DNA of 64,000 bases. Origin: Rebecca billardiae RCC1528. Lineage: Eukaryota > Haptophyta. Below are positions 53,552 through 63,166 of this stretch, piece after piece (the first letter of the stretch is position 1; each line of letters starts with the position of its first letter). The notes beneath the pieces are model-generated. The model ran no database searches and had not been told where the DNA came from. It was given only the letters and a program-made list of their open reading frames with translations. The stretch lies in NCBI GenBank assembly GCA_965240325.2, contig OZ251231.1, forward strand, positions 248,001 to 312,000. Direction: 5' to 3'. A program made the translations under genes and the position numbers.

Positions 53552-53928
53552 GGCGCCGCGGGGCGGCATGGCGTGCGCACATGCGTTTGCCATCTCGCCC
53601 GGCAGCAGCGCCCGTTCCTTCCCGACCGCGCCGCGCACGGCGCGCGCGCGGCCGGCTGCGGCGCGGCAAGGCTGGCCTTGAGGCGGCGCGTGCGTGCGCG
53701 CTGCTCTGAGCCGAGGCGAAAGAGGCGTGGCGCAAGTCGCGCGGCGCAGGAGGGCGCCGAATACTCTCCCGCAACAGCCCGTCTGCACGCGCCGGCTTCG
53801 CGGGCACATCCGCGCCCGCAGCGCCGTGCCCCGTGCGCTCGCCCCGCCAGCGGAGCACGCCCTCGCCGCCGCCCGCCGCAGGCCGCGGGCAAAAAGGTGT
53901 ATCCCAACATCCGCCGAGCGCGCCACTG
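53552..53928 (-). repeat. 380-bp dispersed repeat, copy 3 (right arm of inverted pair)
   Basis: Reverse complement of the left arm, separated from it by about 300 bp of unrelated DNA. The near identity of the arms suggests recent inversion-duplication or gene conversion. Transcripts through the locus could form a long hairpin. Confidence 0.9.
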
Positions 53929-54039
53929 GGATGGGCAGATTCGCCGAATGGCCTCAACCTTCGCTTCTTCGCCGAATTCGCCGAATTCGCCGAATTCGCC
54001 GAATATGGCGAATTTCTGCGTAGCGAACATTTCCGCGCT

Positions 54040-54270
54040 GCATATATATATATTTAACGACGTGGTATGCAACGGGCAAGCGTCAGGCTCAGAGTGCAGC
54101 AGACACATATAGAATGCGTCCGCGCCTTCCGACCAGGTCAGGCAGTGCGCCACCCGCAGCCCTGCCCCCCTACGGGAGCGGGGGCGGGATGCGGAGCACC
54201 GCCTCGGCCTGGGGCACGCGGCGGCGACGGCAGATGCCGCCGCGGCCGAGCGCCTTCCGGAGCACTTGGA
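54040..54270 (+). repeat. TA-tract dispersed repeat, copy 1
   Basis: Starts in a TATATATATATTTAACGACGTGG stretch and runs through CAAGCGTCAGGCTCAGAGTG to CCTTCCGGAGCACTTGGATG. The same succession occurs at 61000-61240, and its first 40 bp at 8701-8745. It is non-coding. All copies start at a TA-rich tract, which may be the insertion target or part of the element. Confidence 0.85.
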
Positions 54271-55055
54271 TGAGGCTGATATATATATATCATCCCAATA
54301 GGCTACAGAGGGCCGCGTGACACAGTCAGCGGCCTGTGTGCGCCACGGCAGGCGCGTCAGGCGGTCTGCCGTGCATGCGGAGCCTATCTGCCTGTCTACT
54401 CAGAGTACTCTGATCCGAGTCGTCGGAGTCGAGGCCAGACGCGGTCGCCGCCCGCCCGCCGCGGGCCTGCGCCGCCGCCGCCGCGCCGCCGCCGCCGCCG
54501 CCTCCTCTGCAGGAGTGCAGCAGCGTAGGCGATGGCAGCCTTGGCTGGGCGCGCTTGAGGTTGACGAGCAGAGGGACGACGAGGGCAGCTCGCTGGCGTC
54601 GCACGACACCTCGTCTGAGAGCGACGGCAGTGATGCAGCCGGCGTCCCCATGCGGGGTGACTCGGGCAGCGAGGATGTGACGAGGTCGAACCAGAGGCGG
54701 CTGTTTCCGGTGAGAGCGCAGCGATGATGATGGCGACTGACGACGCTAGCGCCGTTGTCAGGCCGTGCGCAATGGGCTAGTCAACTAGCAACCCGTACAG
54801 CCATGCGCTGCCGCAGCATGGCGCCAGCTTATACCGGGTAGCTAGTACTATCTGCATTGAGGTGATGAGTCCGGGGGCGTCGCACACCCGACTGACCTCC
54901 CGGACAGGGGCATTCGCCACCTTCGCCGAATGCGCCCAGCCTTCGCCGTTCGCCGATTCGGCGAATTCGGCGAATTGAAAATTCGGCGATTCGCTTGCGC
55001 CCATCCCTGTGTCACCCCACGGCCAGGACCGTCCGCGCGCTCCGCGACGGCGGCC

Positions 55056-56222
55056 ATGCAGATTGCCAAGACGTGGCGCGGCGTCGCCGGCGCGGCTCGG
55101 CGCACCACGCCGGCGTGGCGGAGCAGCGCGCCCCGCGCGAGCGCGGTCATCCTCGCCGCCCTCGCGGCCAACGCCGCTGCCGCTCCGCTCAACGCGCCCG
55201 CCGCCTCCGAGCTGCCCCGGCAGGCATTGGCCGGGCGCGAGGCGTTTGCGGACGCGATGCGCGCCGGCGGCGCCGAGCCGATGCCGAACGCGGAGGTGCG
55301 GAACAACCCGCTCATGTTCCGCCAGTTCACGGACTACGTGGCCGCGTGGAACCTCGCCGACCGGCCGCGCACGATCGCCCTCCTCGTCGACGACATGCAG
55401 ATTGAGTACTCGCAGTATGTCGAAGGCATCCTGCCACAGGTGGCCGCGCTCGTCCGAGCGTTCCGCGCGGCGGGGCTGCCGATCTTCTGGTCGGTGTGGT
55501 GGCGGTGGGGCCCGGACGACGGGTACTTCAACGCGATGGACCGCTTCTACGGCCCCGGCGGCGTGCGCTCGCGCGTCAACGCGCTGTACAACTACGACCC
55601 GCATGGCGCGGACATCATTGCGGCCGCGGGCCCGGTCTCCGAGTCCGAGCGCGCGCGCGTGATGCGCAAGTCGTACAGCCTCTCGATGTTTGACGAGCGC
55701 GCAATGGAGTGGGCGGAGCCCGCGGCGCAGGGCACGCTCGACGCCGAGCTCCGCGCCCTCGGCGTCGACACCGTCGTGCAGGTGGGCGCGTGGACAGACG
55801 ACTGCATCATCGCCACCGCCTTCCAAGCGCTCAGCCTGCAATACGACGTCGTCGTCGTCGAGGACGGCGTCTCCACCGCGTCGAGGAACCACTTCGCCGC
55901 GCTCGAGGTGATGAGAGGCGCGGCGGCGAAGGTGCTCACGACCGCGCAGGTGCTCGCGCACCTCAACGGCACGGCGCCGCCCCATCCCGCGGAGGCCACG
56001 GCACCGCTCCTGCGCGCGCCCGCGCCACGGCCCCGGCGCGGCACGGACGAGCGCGGCACGGAGCTGGGCAGCGCGCGGGCGTCCGCAGCGCTGCACGTGC
56101 TCGACTCGGTCGTTGTCGCGGCGCTCGCGGGCGCGCTTGGCTACATCCTCGGCCGCCAGCGCGCCGCACGCTCGAGGTCCACGCGCGGGGCATGCTCTCA
56201 GAGCCTGCTCGAACGCGAATGA
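55056..56222 (+). CDS. isochorismatase-fold cysteine hydrolase, membrane-anchored
   Basis: 388 residues from the ATG at 55056. The isochorismatase-like fold spans about 105-310. The catalytic aspartate is in IALLVDDMQIEYSQYV (D113), the lysine in RVMRKSYSLSMF (K205), and the nucleophilic cysteine in VGAWTDDCIIATAFQALSLQ (C250). This is the D-K-C triad of the family, which includes nicotinamidases, ureidoacrylate and N-carbamoyl amidohydrolases and isochorismatases. The Trp-rich FWSVWWRWGPDDG replaces the usual metal- or substrate-binding histidines of nicotinamidases, so the substrate is open. The N-terminus (about residues 20-45, ASAVILAALAANAAAAP) is a targeting or signal segment. The C-terminus has the helix VLDSVVVAALAGALGYILG, a probable tail anchor. 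It lies 117 bp upstream of the next rightward gene, closer than most here. Confidence 0.8.
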   Translation: MQIAKTWRGVAGAARRTTPAWRSSAPRASAVILAALAANAAAAPLNAPAASELPRQALAGREAFADAMRAGGAEPMPNAEVRNNPLMFRQFTDYVAAWNLADRPRTIALLVDDMQIEYSQYVEGILPQVAALVRAFRAAGLPIFWSVWWRWGPDDGYFNAMDRFYGPGGVRSRVNALYNYDPHGADIIAAAGPVSESERARVMRKSYSLSMFDERAMEWAEPAAQGTLDAELRALGVDTVVQVGAWTDDCIIATAFQALSLQYDVVVVEDGVSTASRNHFAALEVMRGAAAKVLTTAQVLAHLNGTAPPHPAEATAPLLRAPAPRPRRGTDERGTELGSARASAALHVLDSVVVAALAGALGYILGRQRAARSRSTRGACSQSLLERE

Positions 56223-56339
56223 CGGCGCGACCCCTACCCGGTAGGCTTCGCGTCGTCATCGGCATGGTCGTACTAAGGTACTCGTCGTCAGAGTCGTCGT
56301 CGCTGACATGGCGGCGGCTGAATTCCAGCAGCAAATTGC

Positions 56340-57965
56340 ATGCGCTCGTCAAGCGAAGGGCGCAAGGCTGCGCCGATGAACGATGGCGCTGCGGTGGCCA
56401 CGATACAAGTAGAACGTATGGCTGACGAGGCGGCGCGATCGCTGGCCGACCTGCCCACAGAGATCGTCGAGCGCGTGCTAGCTGCTCTCCAGCTGCGCGA
56501 TCTCGCCGCTTCCAACGCCGCCGCGCGCCTCTTCCGCGGCGCTCCCGGCGGCCGCTCGCCGGTGGAGCACGCGCTGCGCGCGCGCATTTGTGCGCGCGGG
56601 CACGAGCGCGCCATCCCAACGGCCCTCCCGCCGGGCGCCTGCACGTGGACGGCCGCGCTGATGGCACTCGAGTGCGTGTACGAGCTCGCATGTGCGCACG
56701 CGAGCACCGTCGCGTGCTCGTGCGCCCCGCCGCAACATCAGCACCACTTCAGCGCGGTCGCTGGCGCCGACGGCGGCCTGTACACGTGCGGCGAGCGGCT
56801 GACGTACTCGGATGACGGAGCGGGATGGCGGCGATCCGCGTACGAGGCGCACCGTGCGCTGGGCCATACGGGCGAGCTGGACGCGCCGCCGGTGTGCGTG
56901 CCCACGCGTGTGGCCTCGCTGAGCTCAGTGCGCGTGGTCGCGGTAGCGGCTGGCGATGCCCACCTGCTCGCGCTGAGCGAGGCCGGCGCCGTGTACACAT
57001 GCGGCGACTTGTTCTGCCGCGATCCGGGGCTGCGTGACCAGCGGGCGCGCAGTGCGCCTGAGCTGGTGCGGGCGCTGGCGAGCGACGTCGTCGTGTGCAT
57101 CGCTGCGGGCTCTGGGCACAGCCTCGCGCTCACAGCAGCCGGCAGTGCGTACAGCTGGGGCTTCAACGGCGAGGGCCAGCTCGGCCACGGCGACACGGAG
57201 GACCGGCTCGAGCCGACGCGCATCGAGGCGGTGGCCGGCGTGCGGCTCGGTGGGATCGCCGCGGGCCAACACTACACGCTGCTGCTCTCGACCGACGGAG
57301 TGGTCCGTGGCTGTGGCAGCGATCGCCAAGGCCAGCTCTGCTTCACGCCCACCGCGCAGCAACGGCGAGACCCACAGCTGAACTCGCCGCAACGGCTGGC
57401 GGCGCTCGCAGGAGTGCGCGCCGTGCACGTGGCCGCGGGCGGCGGGCACAGCCTGGTGGTGGACGCAGCGGGCGGCGTGCACTCCTTCGGAGCTGGGTAC
57501 GTCGGTGCCCTCGGCCACGGCGACCCCGAGCGTCGGCGCGTGCCCAGGCGTGTCGAGGCGCTGGCGGGCGTGCGAGCCGTGCGCGCGAGCTGTGGTCACA
57601 CCGGTAGCGCGGTGCTGGGCGCGGACGGCAGTGTGCACACGTTCGGGGGCAACCGCAACGGCCAGCTTGGCTTCGGGCGCAAACACGAGAGCCGGTACTT
57701 GCCTGAGCGCGTGCACGCGTTGGCGCGTGCCAGCGTCGTGGGCTGCTCGCTCGGCGATCGCCACTCGCTCTTTGTGACTGCCGATGGCGGCGTGCACGCG
57801 TGTGGCAGGCGGTGTGCAGCGCTCGGGCTCGGTCTGAGCGCAACGCCGCCGGACGATGATGACGACAGGTTGCAGGCGGCCGACCCCGATGTCGATACGC
57901 CTACACGTATCGCGGATTTGGTCGCCCGAGCTGAGCTCAGGCTGAGTGACTCTGCTCACTGCTGA
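56340..57965 (+). CDS. F-box protein with RCC1 repeats
   Basis: 541 residues from the first ATG (56340). In-frame ATGs at 56376 and 56418 are possible. An F-box is seen at about 35-70: SLADLPTEIVERVLAALQLR, DLAASNAAARLF. The rest is a seven-bladed RCC1-type propeller: VVAVAAGDAHLLALSEAGAV, CIAAGSGHSLALTAAGSAYS, WGFNGEGQLGHGD, VHVAAGGGHSLVVDAAGGVH and FGGNRNGQLGFG. F-box plus RCC1 proteins act as substrate receptors of SCF ubiquitin ligases or as regulators of small GTPases or chromatin. The Gly-His-Ser and G-Q-L-G signatures are intact through six or more blades. The C-terminus is acidic (DDDDDRLQAADPDVD). No signal peptide. The partner is unknown. Confidence 0.85.
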   Translation: MRSSSEGRKAAPMNDGAAVATIQVERMADEAARSLADLPTEIVERVLAALQLRDLAASNAAARLFRGAPGGRSPVEHALRARICARGHERAIPTALPPGACTWTAALMALECVYELACAHASTVACSCAPPQHQHHFSAVAGADGGLYTCGERLTYSDDGAGWRRSAYEAHRALGHTGELDAPPVCVPTRVASLSSVRVVAVAAGDAHLLALSEAGAVYTCGDLFCRDPGLRDQRARSAPELVRALASDVVVCIAAGSGHSLALTAAGSAYSWGFNGEGQLGHGDTEDRLEPTRIEAVAGVRLGGIAAGQHYTLLLSTDGVVRGCGSDRQGQLCFTPTAQQRRDPQLNSPQRLAALAGVRAVHVAAGGGHSLVVDAAGGVHSFGAGYVGALGHGDPERRRVPRRVEALAGVRAVRASCGHTGSAVLGADGSVHTFGGNRNGQLGFGRKHESRYLPERVHALARASVVGCSLGDRHSLFVTADGGVHACGRRCAALGLGLSATPPDDDDDRLQAADPDVDTPTRIADLVARAELRLSDSAHC

Positions 57966-58742
57966 TGCAGCGGCATATATTGACGACTACTATATATGGC
58001 GGGCCGTAGGTCCGCCCCTTGTAGTGCCCGGGAAAAAGATAAGAAAAAGAAAAAGAAAAAAGAAAATCGCCTCGCAGAGAAAAGAAAATCGCCTCGCTCA
58101 CTGCCAGGTCGCTTCGCTCACTACCGGGCGCCCTCGCAGCTCCCACTGGGGACGCTCGGCCGAAAACCATCTGCGGCCTGGCGCGGAGCGCGTGGGCGGC
58201 GCGCGCCAAATCCAACGCCAGCGCGGACATCGTGAGGGGATTCCCGAACGGTGTTTTCGCCCGATTCGCGATTGCTGCCCTCGTCGTCTCGCGTGCAGGT
58301 CGAACGGGGGCTAAATCGACGCGTTGGAGCGGTACGCTCGGCGCGTCGACACGATCGTGCGACCTGGGGCGATCCTCGCCCGACGTGCACGTCGAGCGCT
58401 CGCACGGGCCATAGCATCATGCGCTGCGCAAGACAACCACCTCGCACGATCCACCGTCGCGCGTCGGGCTCGGTGCGGAAACGCATTCATCACGAGGCGT
58501 CTCGCGGGCGGGAAGCGCCATCGCACGCGACGCAAGCTTTGGCGCGGCCTTCTGAACACCATTATAACCGGAATGCACACACCGGACTGTCGTCGCGTGC
58601 CCCGGTTGGCAAGGTCGGGCGCATGCAAATCCGTTTGCTACGGTCGGTGGTGTTCCAGAGCGAGCGATCATCTTTCATTTGTCACGCTCGCGAGCTCGCG
58701 GCCAAGGATCGCTTGGCGCTCGAGGACCCACGTCCGGCCTGC
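57966..58742. other. 5' part of the duplicated 1.9-kb element
   Basis: This is the shared leader of the repeat family (GGCGGGCCGTAGGTCCGCCC near 57995, then AAGAAAAAGAAAAAG). It contains TATATATGG at about 57990 that may serve as a promoter. Frames are open through it in the sense of the following gene, so an upstream start at 58620 is possible. Confidence 0.5.
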
Positions 58743-59913
58743 ATGGCGTCGACGGTGGCCAATGCGACGGAGGGGCAGCGCGAAGCGGCGTACGACGCGC
58801 ACCGCACGCACCTGCCGGGTCTGCCGCCGTGGCAGGAACCGCGTCTTCGCGAGTCGGCGACTGAGGCGACAGCGCGCTATCACCGATCCCAGGGGCGCAT
58901 TCGCGACGAGCTGAAACGTCGCGCGTGCAAGATCGCCGCACCATCCTTGCCCATGGCACGGGCGCTGCGGGACGAGGCCGACGTCGTGAAGCCAGTGGCA
59001 CATGCGCTGCGCTTCGTGTGCCTGCTCGAGCAGCGCGTGCCCACCGTCGATCGCGAGTGGCACACGCTCTCGCACTGCGCGCGCGTACACCGCCAACAGC
59101 TCCTGATACCGCCGCACGTGCGAGTGCCGGACCTGTCGCGCGGAGCGCCGAGCGCCGACGAGCGCTTGGACCTGGACGCGCTGTTGCGCAGCGTGGCGGC
59201 CGTGCACGACGCCGACGCGACCTTCGCCGAGCCCATCGTGCCCGGAGCGGACATTGGCATCCTGGCGACACACGATCTCAGCTGGCGACACGAGGAGATG
59301 CTCACGATCTCCTCTGGCGGATTCGTCGGCGGCGAGGCGCTCGACTACGTCATCGCGGTCGAGATGCGGCACATGCAGCGCGTACGCGAGCTCGCGCGAA
59401 GCCACGGGCTGCCCGTCCCGCCCCGCGTGCTGCACGTTCCCTCGTGGGTGTGGACCTTGCTCATGGGCGCGGGCGTGTACGCGTGGGAGAAGGTGGCCGA
59501 CATCTTTGCGCTCTGGACGCGCGCCGGCGACGACGCCGAGGTGGACGCCGACGAGGTCGCGGGCTTCGTGCAGATCCCAGCGGACGTGGACGTGCACGAG
59601 GCCCTGATGCAGTCGCTCGCCGACTCCGTGGGCGAGGCCGCGCGCGACGCGTACGTGCGCTCCGGCCGCGGCGTCGCCGCCGCCGCGCTCGAGGCTGAGT
59701 GGCAGGCGGCGGTGCTGCGAGATCATCAGAGTCATCTGTCGCGTTATTATTCGTCAGTGAGTCAGGTAGCTCACCATCATCATCTGTGTGTCGCCGATTG
59801 TTATTCGTCATCCTGCCCGTCATGAAACCGCTATAAATAAAAGGCGCGTACCCGCTGGGGAAATATTGCGACAGCACTGGCACGGCCCGCCGACCCCCCC
59901 GCCCGCCAGGGCA
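57990..59913 (+). repeat. 1.9-kb duplicated element, intact copy
   Basis: Direct repeat partner of 15465-17000. It includes a leader, the gene at 58743 and the tail ATTGCGACAGCACTGG near 59868. It contains about 300 bp (59.48-59.80 kb) absent from the damaged copy. Confidence 0.75.
58743..59825 (+). CDS. unrecognised protein of a duplicated family
   Basis: 360 residues from the ATG at 58743 (MASTVANATEGQREAAYDAH). In-frame ATGs lie upstream at 58620 and further. The sequence is well balanced with no low complexity: LRFVCLLEQRVPTVDREWHT, ISSGGFVGGEALDYVIAVEM, PPRVLHVPSWVWTLLMGAGV. No known domain is recognised. The damaged copy at 16.1-16.8 kb keeps these stretches, which suggests they mattered. 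The C-terminal 45 residues (from SHLSRYYSSVSQ) are of a different character and may be read-through into non-genic DNA, so the original stop may have been lost. ATAAATAAAAGG just after the stop resembles a poly(A) signal. It may be a mobile-element gene or a host family. Confidence 0.6.
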   Translation: MASTVANATEGQREAAYDAHRTHLPGLPPWQEPRLRESATEATARYHRSQGRIRDELKRRACKIAAPSLPMARALRDEADVVKPVAHALRFVCLLEQRVPTVDREWHTLSHCARVHRQQLLIPPHVRVPDLSRGAPSADERLDLDALLRSVAAVHDADATFAEPIVPGADIGILATHDLSWRHEEMLTISSGGFVGGEALDYVIAVEMRHMQRVRELARSHGLPVPPRVLHVPSWVWTLLMGAGVYAWEKVADIFALWTRAGDDAEVDADEVAGFVQIPADVDVHEALMQSLADSVGEAARDAYVRSGRGVAAAALEAEWQAAVLRDHQSHLSRYYSSVSQVAHHHHLCVADCYSSSCPS

Positions 59914-60938
59914 GAGTTTATATATAGTACTATATTACTATGCATATACGTAGTATATATATTTATCATCAGATTATAATATAACGTAATACCGGACCGA
60001 GCGGGGCGTATGTAGCAGTATGCTATAGTACCCCTCAGGTTAGTAAGCGTTCGCTTCGCTGGCTACGTGATTGCACGCCCGCTCACGCCGTGACGAGCGC
60101 ACCATGGCGGCTCTTTCGCTCGTGGCGCACGGTCGGGGAGCACCCGCGTCTGCGCAGACACACGGCTCGCCCGCAAGTGTGCTGTGTCGCGCACGCGCGC
60201 GCTCGCGCGGCCGGCCATCGCGCACAGACCTGACTGGTCTCACATGCACCAGCATGGTCGTGCACGCACAGCGCCGCTCCACGCACGCAATAAATTCGAG
60301 CGTGGTGCGCATGCACGTACACTCTGTGTCCCTGGTCCACACACAGCGTGTGAGCTCGTGCTTTGACCACGTGCAGGCGCACCACAGACTTTCGCGCAGC
60401 TGCCGCGCCGGGCCGTGCCAGCGGCTTGACAGGCTCAGCTCGTGGGCAGCGCTCGCTCGATTGCATGCTCCTGCCGCGCAGGGTGCCCAGCTTGCTGCGC
60501 TCGGTGTGTACTGGCGCGCTCGGACGGCACCCCGCGTACGCCTCGGGCCACGCGTGGGAGCCTAGCTCCACGCACGGAGGACTCGCAGGCGCAGGCCGGC
60601 GGCTGCCTCACACGGCTTGGTCGGGAGGCCGCCGCGCGGCTACCGTCGAGCTCGCCGATCGGCTGCACCTACTTTCAGCGCACGCTACCGCCGCCTCGCG
60701 CACGACACGGCAAGGCTGAACACGTGACTGTGGGCGGGCATCAGCCCCAAGTACGCAGCCATCAGCACCACGGCCTTCACCTTCAGCGCCGACGATAGAG
60801 CCGCCGCTTGATTTTATCGCTTAAACTTGAGGGCCACTATATCGCCTGCAGGCCCGCGCCAGCCGCCCAGCGGGTGGCCTCACGGGCTGACTGGCGGCGC
60901 GGCGCTGCTCACTTATAGTAGATCGAATAATATTAATA

Positions 60939-60940
<2 letters not shown>

Positions 60941-60997
<57 letters not shown>

Positions 60998-61026
60998 GTA
61001 TATATATATATATATATATATTATAT
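60941..61026. repeat. compound (GT)n(TA)n microsatellite
   Basis: About 25 GT dinucleotides (60947-60996) followed by about 13 TA units. It is directly joined to the TA-tract dispersed repeat. Confidence 0.95.
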
Positions 61027-61240
61027 AACGACGTGGCAGCAACGAACAAGCGTCAGGCTCAGAGTGCAGCAGACACATAGAATGCGTCCGCGCCTTCCGT
61101 CCAGGTCAGACAGTGCGCCACCCGCAGCCCTGGCCCCCTACGGGAGCGGGGCCGGGGTGGAGCACCGCCTCGGCCTGGGGCGTACGCGGCGGCGACGGCA
61201 GATGCCGCCGCGGCCGAGCGCCTTCCGGAGCACTTGGATG
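61000..61240 (+). repeat. TA-tract dispersed repeat, copy 2
   Basis: Matches 54040-54270 from TAACGACGTGG to TTCCGGAGCACTTGGATGAGG with scattered changes. Confidence 0.85.
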
Positions 61241-61720
61241 AGGGTGAGGTCGTACGGTCGATGTCGCCGCCCGCCGACCTAGCGGCGAGTAGCTCCGGCA
61301 AGCGGCAGCCGCGGCTGTCGCCCCCGGGCGCCCGCGTGGGCGCCTGGATGAGGATGAGGTCGTAGTACGCGTCGCCGCGCGCCGGTCAAGCGGCGCGCAG
61401 CTGCAGAAGAGGGGCTTGGAGAGTGTCGAGTGAGCGCGCCGCCTAGCGCGCTCTCGGGGCGATGAAGCAGATGAGGTTGTAGTCACGATGTCGCGCAGCC
61501 CGGCCCGCCGGCGGGCTGCTGCAGATGCAGTGCTTGATGCTGGGGAACCTGGCCCCCGGGCGCGTCACACCCCGCAACCCCTGCCCCACCTAGGGTGGAG
61601 CGTGGGGCACGGAGGAGGCCAACTCAGCTGCTTTGCCGTATCCGCGAGAGCGGGCCGCGCGGAGTCGGACGCGGATCGACGACAGCGCATCATGCATCAG
61701 CATCAGCATCGGATCGCGAA

Positions 61721-62929
61721 TTAATCATCATCGTCGGAAGGGGATGATGACAGATCGGATGCCATCACCGTCCAATGGTCAGACTCATCATCATCATCTG
61801 TGTCACCGTCGTGTGGCGGCGTTCGGCAATCCGCCCTGTTGCCTCTCTCGAGTCTCCCAACCAGCGGCGGCAGTTCGGGCAGCTGCGGGGCGGAGTCCGA
61901 GACGGTGGCAATGCGGCTGGTGCGTTTGTGCTGTCGCGTGGCTGCGCGTGTGCCCTGGTCGCCGGTGCCATGCTCCAGCCTACGCTTGGGGACGGCGAGC
62001 CGACTGAATACCATGCCGGCCAGCTTGTGCGTAGCGCACCGGCTGGCGCGCGCGTCACCCGGCATGCCGAAGGAAGGCCGCGTGGTGCAGCCCGCGTGAT
62101 CACACTTGGGGCTCACCACGTTGACCATGCCGGCCAGCTTGTGCGTAGCGCACCGGCTGGCGCGCGCGTCACCCGGCATGCCGAAGGAAGGCACCTTGGT
62201 GCAGCCGGCGTGATCACACTTGGGGCTCCTCACGTCGACCATGCCAGCCAGCTTGTGCGTAGCGCACCGGCTGGCGCGCGCATCGCCCGGCATGCCGAAG
62301 GAAGGCTGCGTGGTGCAGCCCTCGTGATCACACTTGGGGCTCACCACGTCGACCATGCCGGCCAGCTTGTGCGCAGCGCAAACGCTGGCGCGCCGCTCGC
62401 CCGGCATGCTGAAGGAAGGCACCTTGGTGCAGCCCGCGTGATCACACTTGCGGCTCACCACGTCGACCATGCCGGCCAGCTTGTGCGTAGCGCACCGGCT
62501 GGCGCGCGCGTCGCCCGGCATGCCGAAGGAAGCAGGCACCTTGGTGCAGCCGGCGTGATCACACTTGGGGCCCTTCACGTTGACCATGCCGGCCAGCTTG
62601 TGCGTAGCGCACCGGCTGGCGCGCGCGTCGCCCGGCATGCCAAACGAAGGCCACTTGGTGCAGCCGGCGTGATCACACTTGCGGCTCACCACGTCGACCA
62701 TGCCGGCCAGCTTGTGCGTAGCGCACCGGCTGGCGCGCGCGTCGCCCGGCATGCCGAAGGAAGGCCGCGTGGTGCAGCCCGCGTGATCACACTTGGGGCC
62801 CTTCACGTTGACCATGCCGGCCAGCTTGTGCGTAGCGCACCGGCTGGCGCGCGCGTCGCCCGGCATGCCAAACGAAGGCCACTTGGTGCAGCCGGCGTGA
62901 TCACACTTGCGGCTCACCATGTCGACCAT
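61721..62929 (-). CDS. EsV-1-7 cysteine-repeat protein
   Basis: 402 residues from the first methionine (62929). Eight tandem repeats of about 38 residues follow the pattern C-x4-C-x15/16-C-x2-H, as in CDHAGCTKWPSFGMPG then RASRCATHKLAGMVDV. This is the EsV-1-7 motif named from the Ectocarpus virus EsV-1 and from the brown-algal developmental regulator IMMEDIATE UPRIGHT. It is presumed to bind zinc; the biochemical role is unknown. Repeat 4 has one extra residue, and repeat 5 is the most divergent. After repeat 8 comes a basic linker and an acidic Ser/Asp-rich tail ending SSSPSDDDD. On the 5' side another half-repeat is present but has a 4-bp insertion that breaks the frame (62930-62995), so the gene either starts at 62929 or has lost upstream repeats. 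Confidence 0.85.
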   Translation of the reverse strand: MVDMVSRKCDHAGCTKWPSFGMPGDARASRCATHKLAGMVNVKGPKCDHAGCTTRPSFGMPGDARASRCATHKLAGMVDVVSRKCDHAGCTKWPSFGMPGDARASRCATHKLAGMVNVKGPKCDHAGCTKVPASFGMPGDARASRCATHKLAGMVDVVSRKCDHAGCTKVPSFSMPGERRASVCAAHKLAGMVDVVSPKCDHEGCTTQPSFGMPGDARASRCATHKLAGMVDVRSPKCDHAGCTKVPSFGMPGDARASRCATHKLAGMVNVVSPKCDHAGCTTRPSFGMPGDARASRCATHKLAGMVFSRLAVPKRRLEHGTGDQGTRAATRQHKRTSRIATVSDSAPQLPELPPLVGRLERGNRADCRTPPHDGDTDDDDESDHWTVMASDLSSSPSDDDD

Positions 62930-62995
62930 GCCGGCCAGCTTGTGCGTAGCGAGCGCACAGGCTGGCGCGCGTGTCGCCCGGCAGCGTCACCCGGA
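62018..62995. repeat. 114-bp coding minisatellite
   Basis: The nucleotide form of the EsV-1-7 repeats: about eight units of 114 bp, nearly identical. Adjacent pairs are alike (units ending NVKGPK alternate with those ending DVVSRK at the 5' side), which indicates duplication of two-unit blocks. Confidence 0.9.
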
Positions 62996-63166
62996 CGGGC
63001 GCGCGTGGTGACGAGCTGCAGAGGGCTTGCCACCAAGTGTTGCCACGCTGCCGCACACGTGCGTCCATAAGGTTTCGTCAACTTACACCAGCCGCCAGCT
63101 CTCCAGCATGGTCCTCAGCTTTCGGAGCGGAATTGCATGCCTGCCGCATCCCTGACGCACAATGGC

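Larger units (their letters stand above)
52715..55055. other. repeat island between genes
   Basis: No firm gene. It holds the inverted pair of 380-bp repeats, GAATTCGCC clusters at 53963-54014 and 54905-54990, and one copy of the TA-tract dispersed repeat (54040-54270). A plus frame at 54317-54727 ends in an acidic Ser-rich stretch (DEGSSLASHDTSSESDGSDA) that could be coding but has no family. Confidence 0.55.
59826..61720. other. intergenic region with microsatellites
   Basis: No gene is recognised. Overlapping 160-codon frames on both strands near 60.07-60.57 kb have no domain. It contains a TA-rich stretch (59.93-59.99 kb), a compound GT/TA microsatellite and a second copy of the TA-tract repeat. 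Confidence 0.5.

Noticed and set aside
54777-56096. 439-codon minus-strand frame over the isochorismatase gene
   Set aside because: No domain and composition of a shadow; the plus frame has the D-K-C triad.
60071-60571. Overlapping 160-codon frames on both strands
   Set aside because: Both are equally open, neither has motifs, and composition suggests chance in GC-rich DNA.
62018-62995. Regular 114-bp repeats considered as a CRISPR-like array
   Set aside because: Units are contiguous and coding with C/H spacing of EsV-1-7; no unique spacers.
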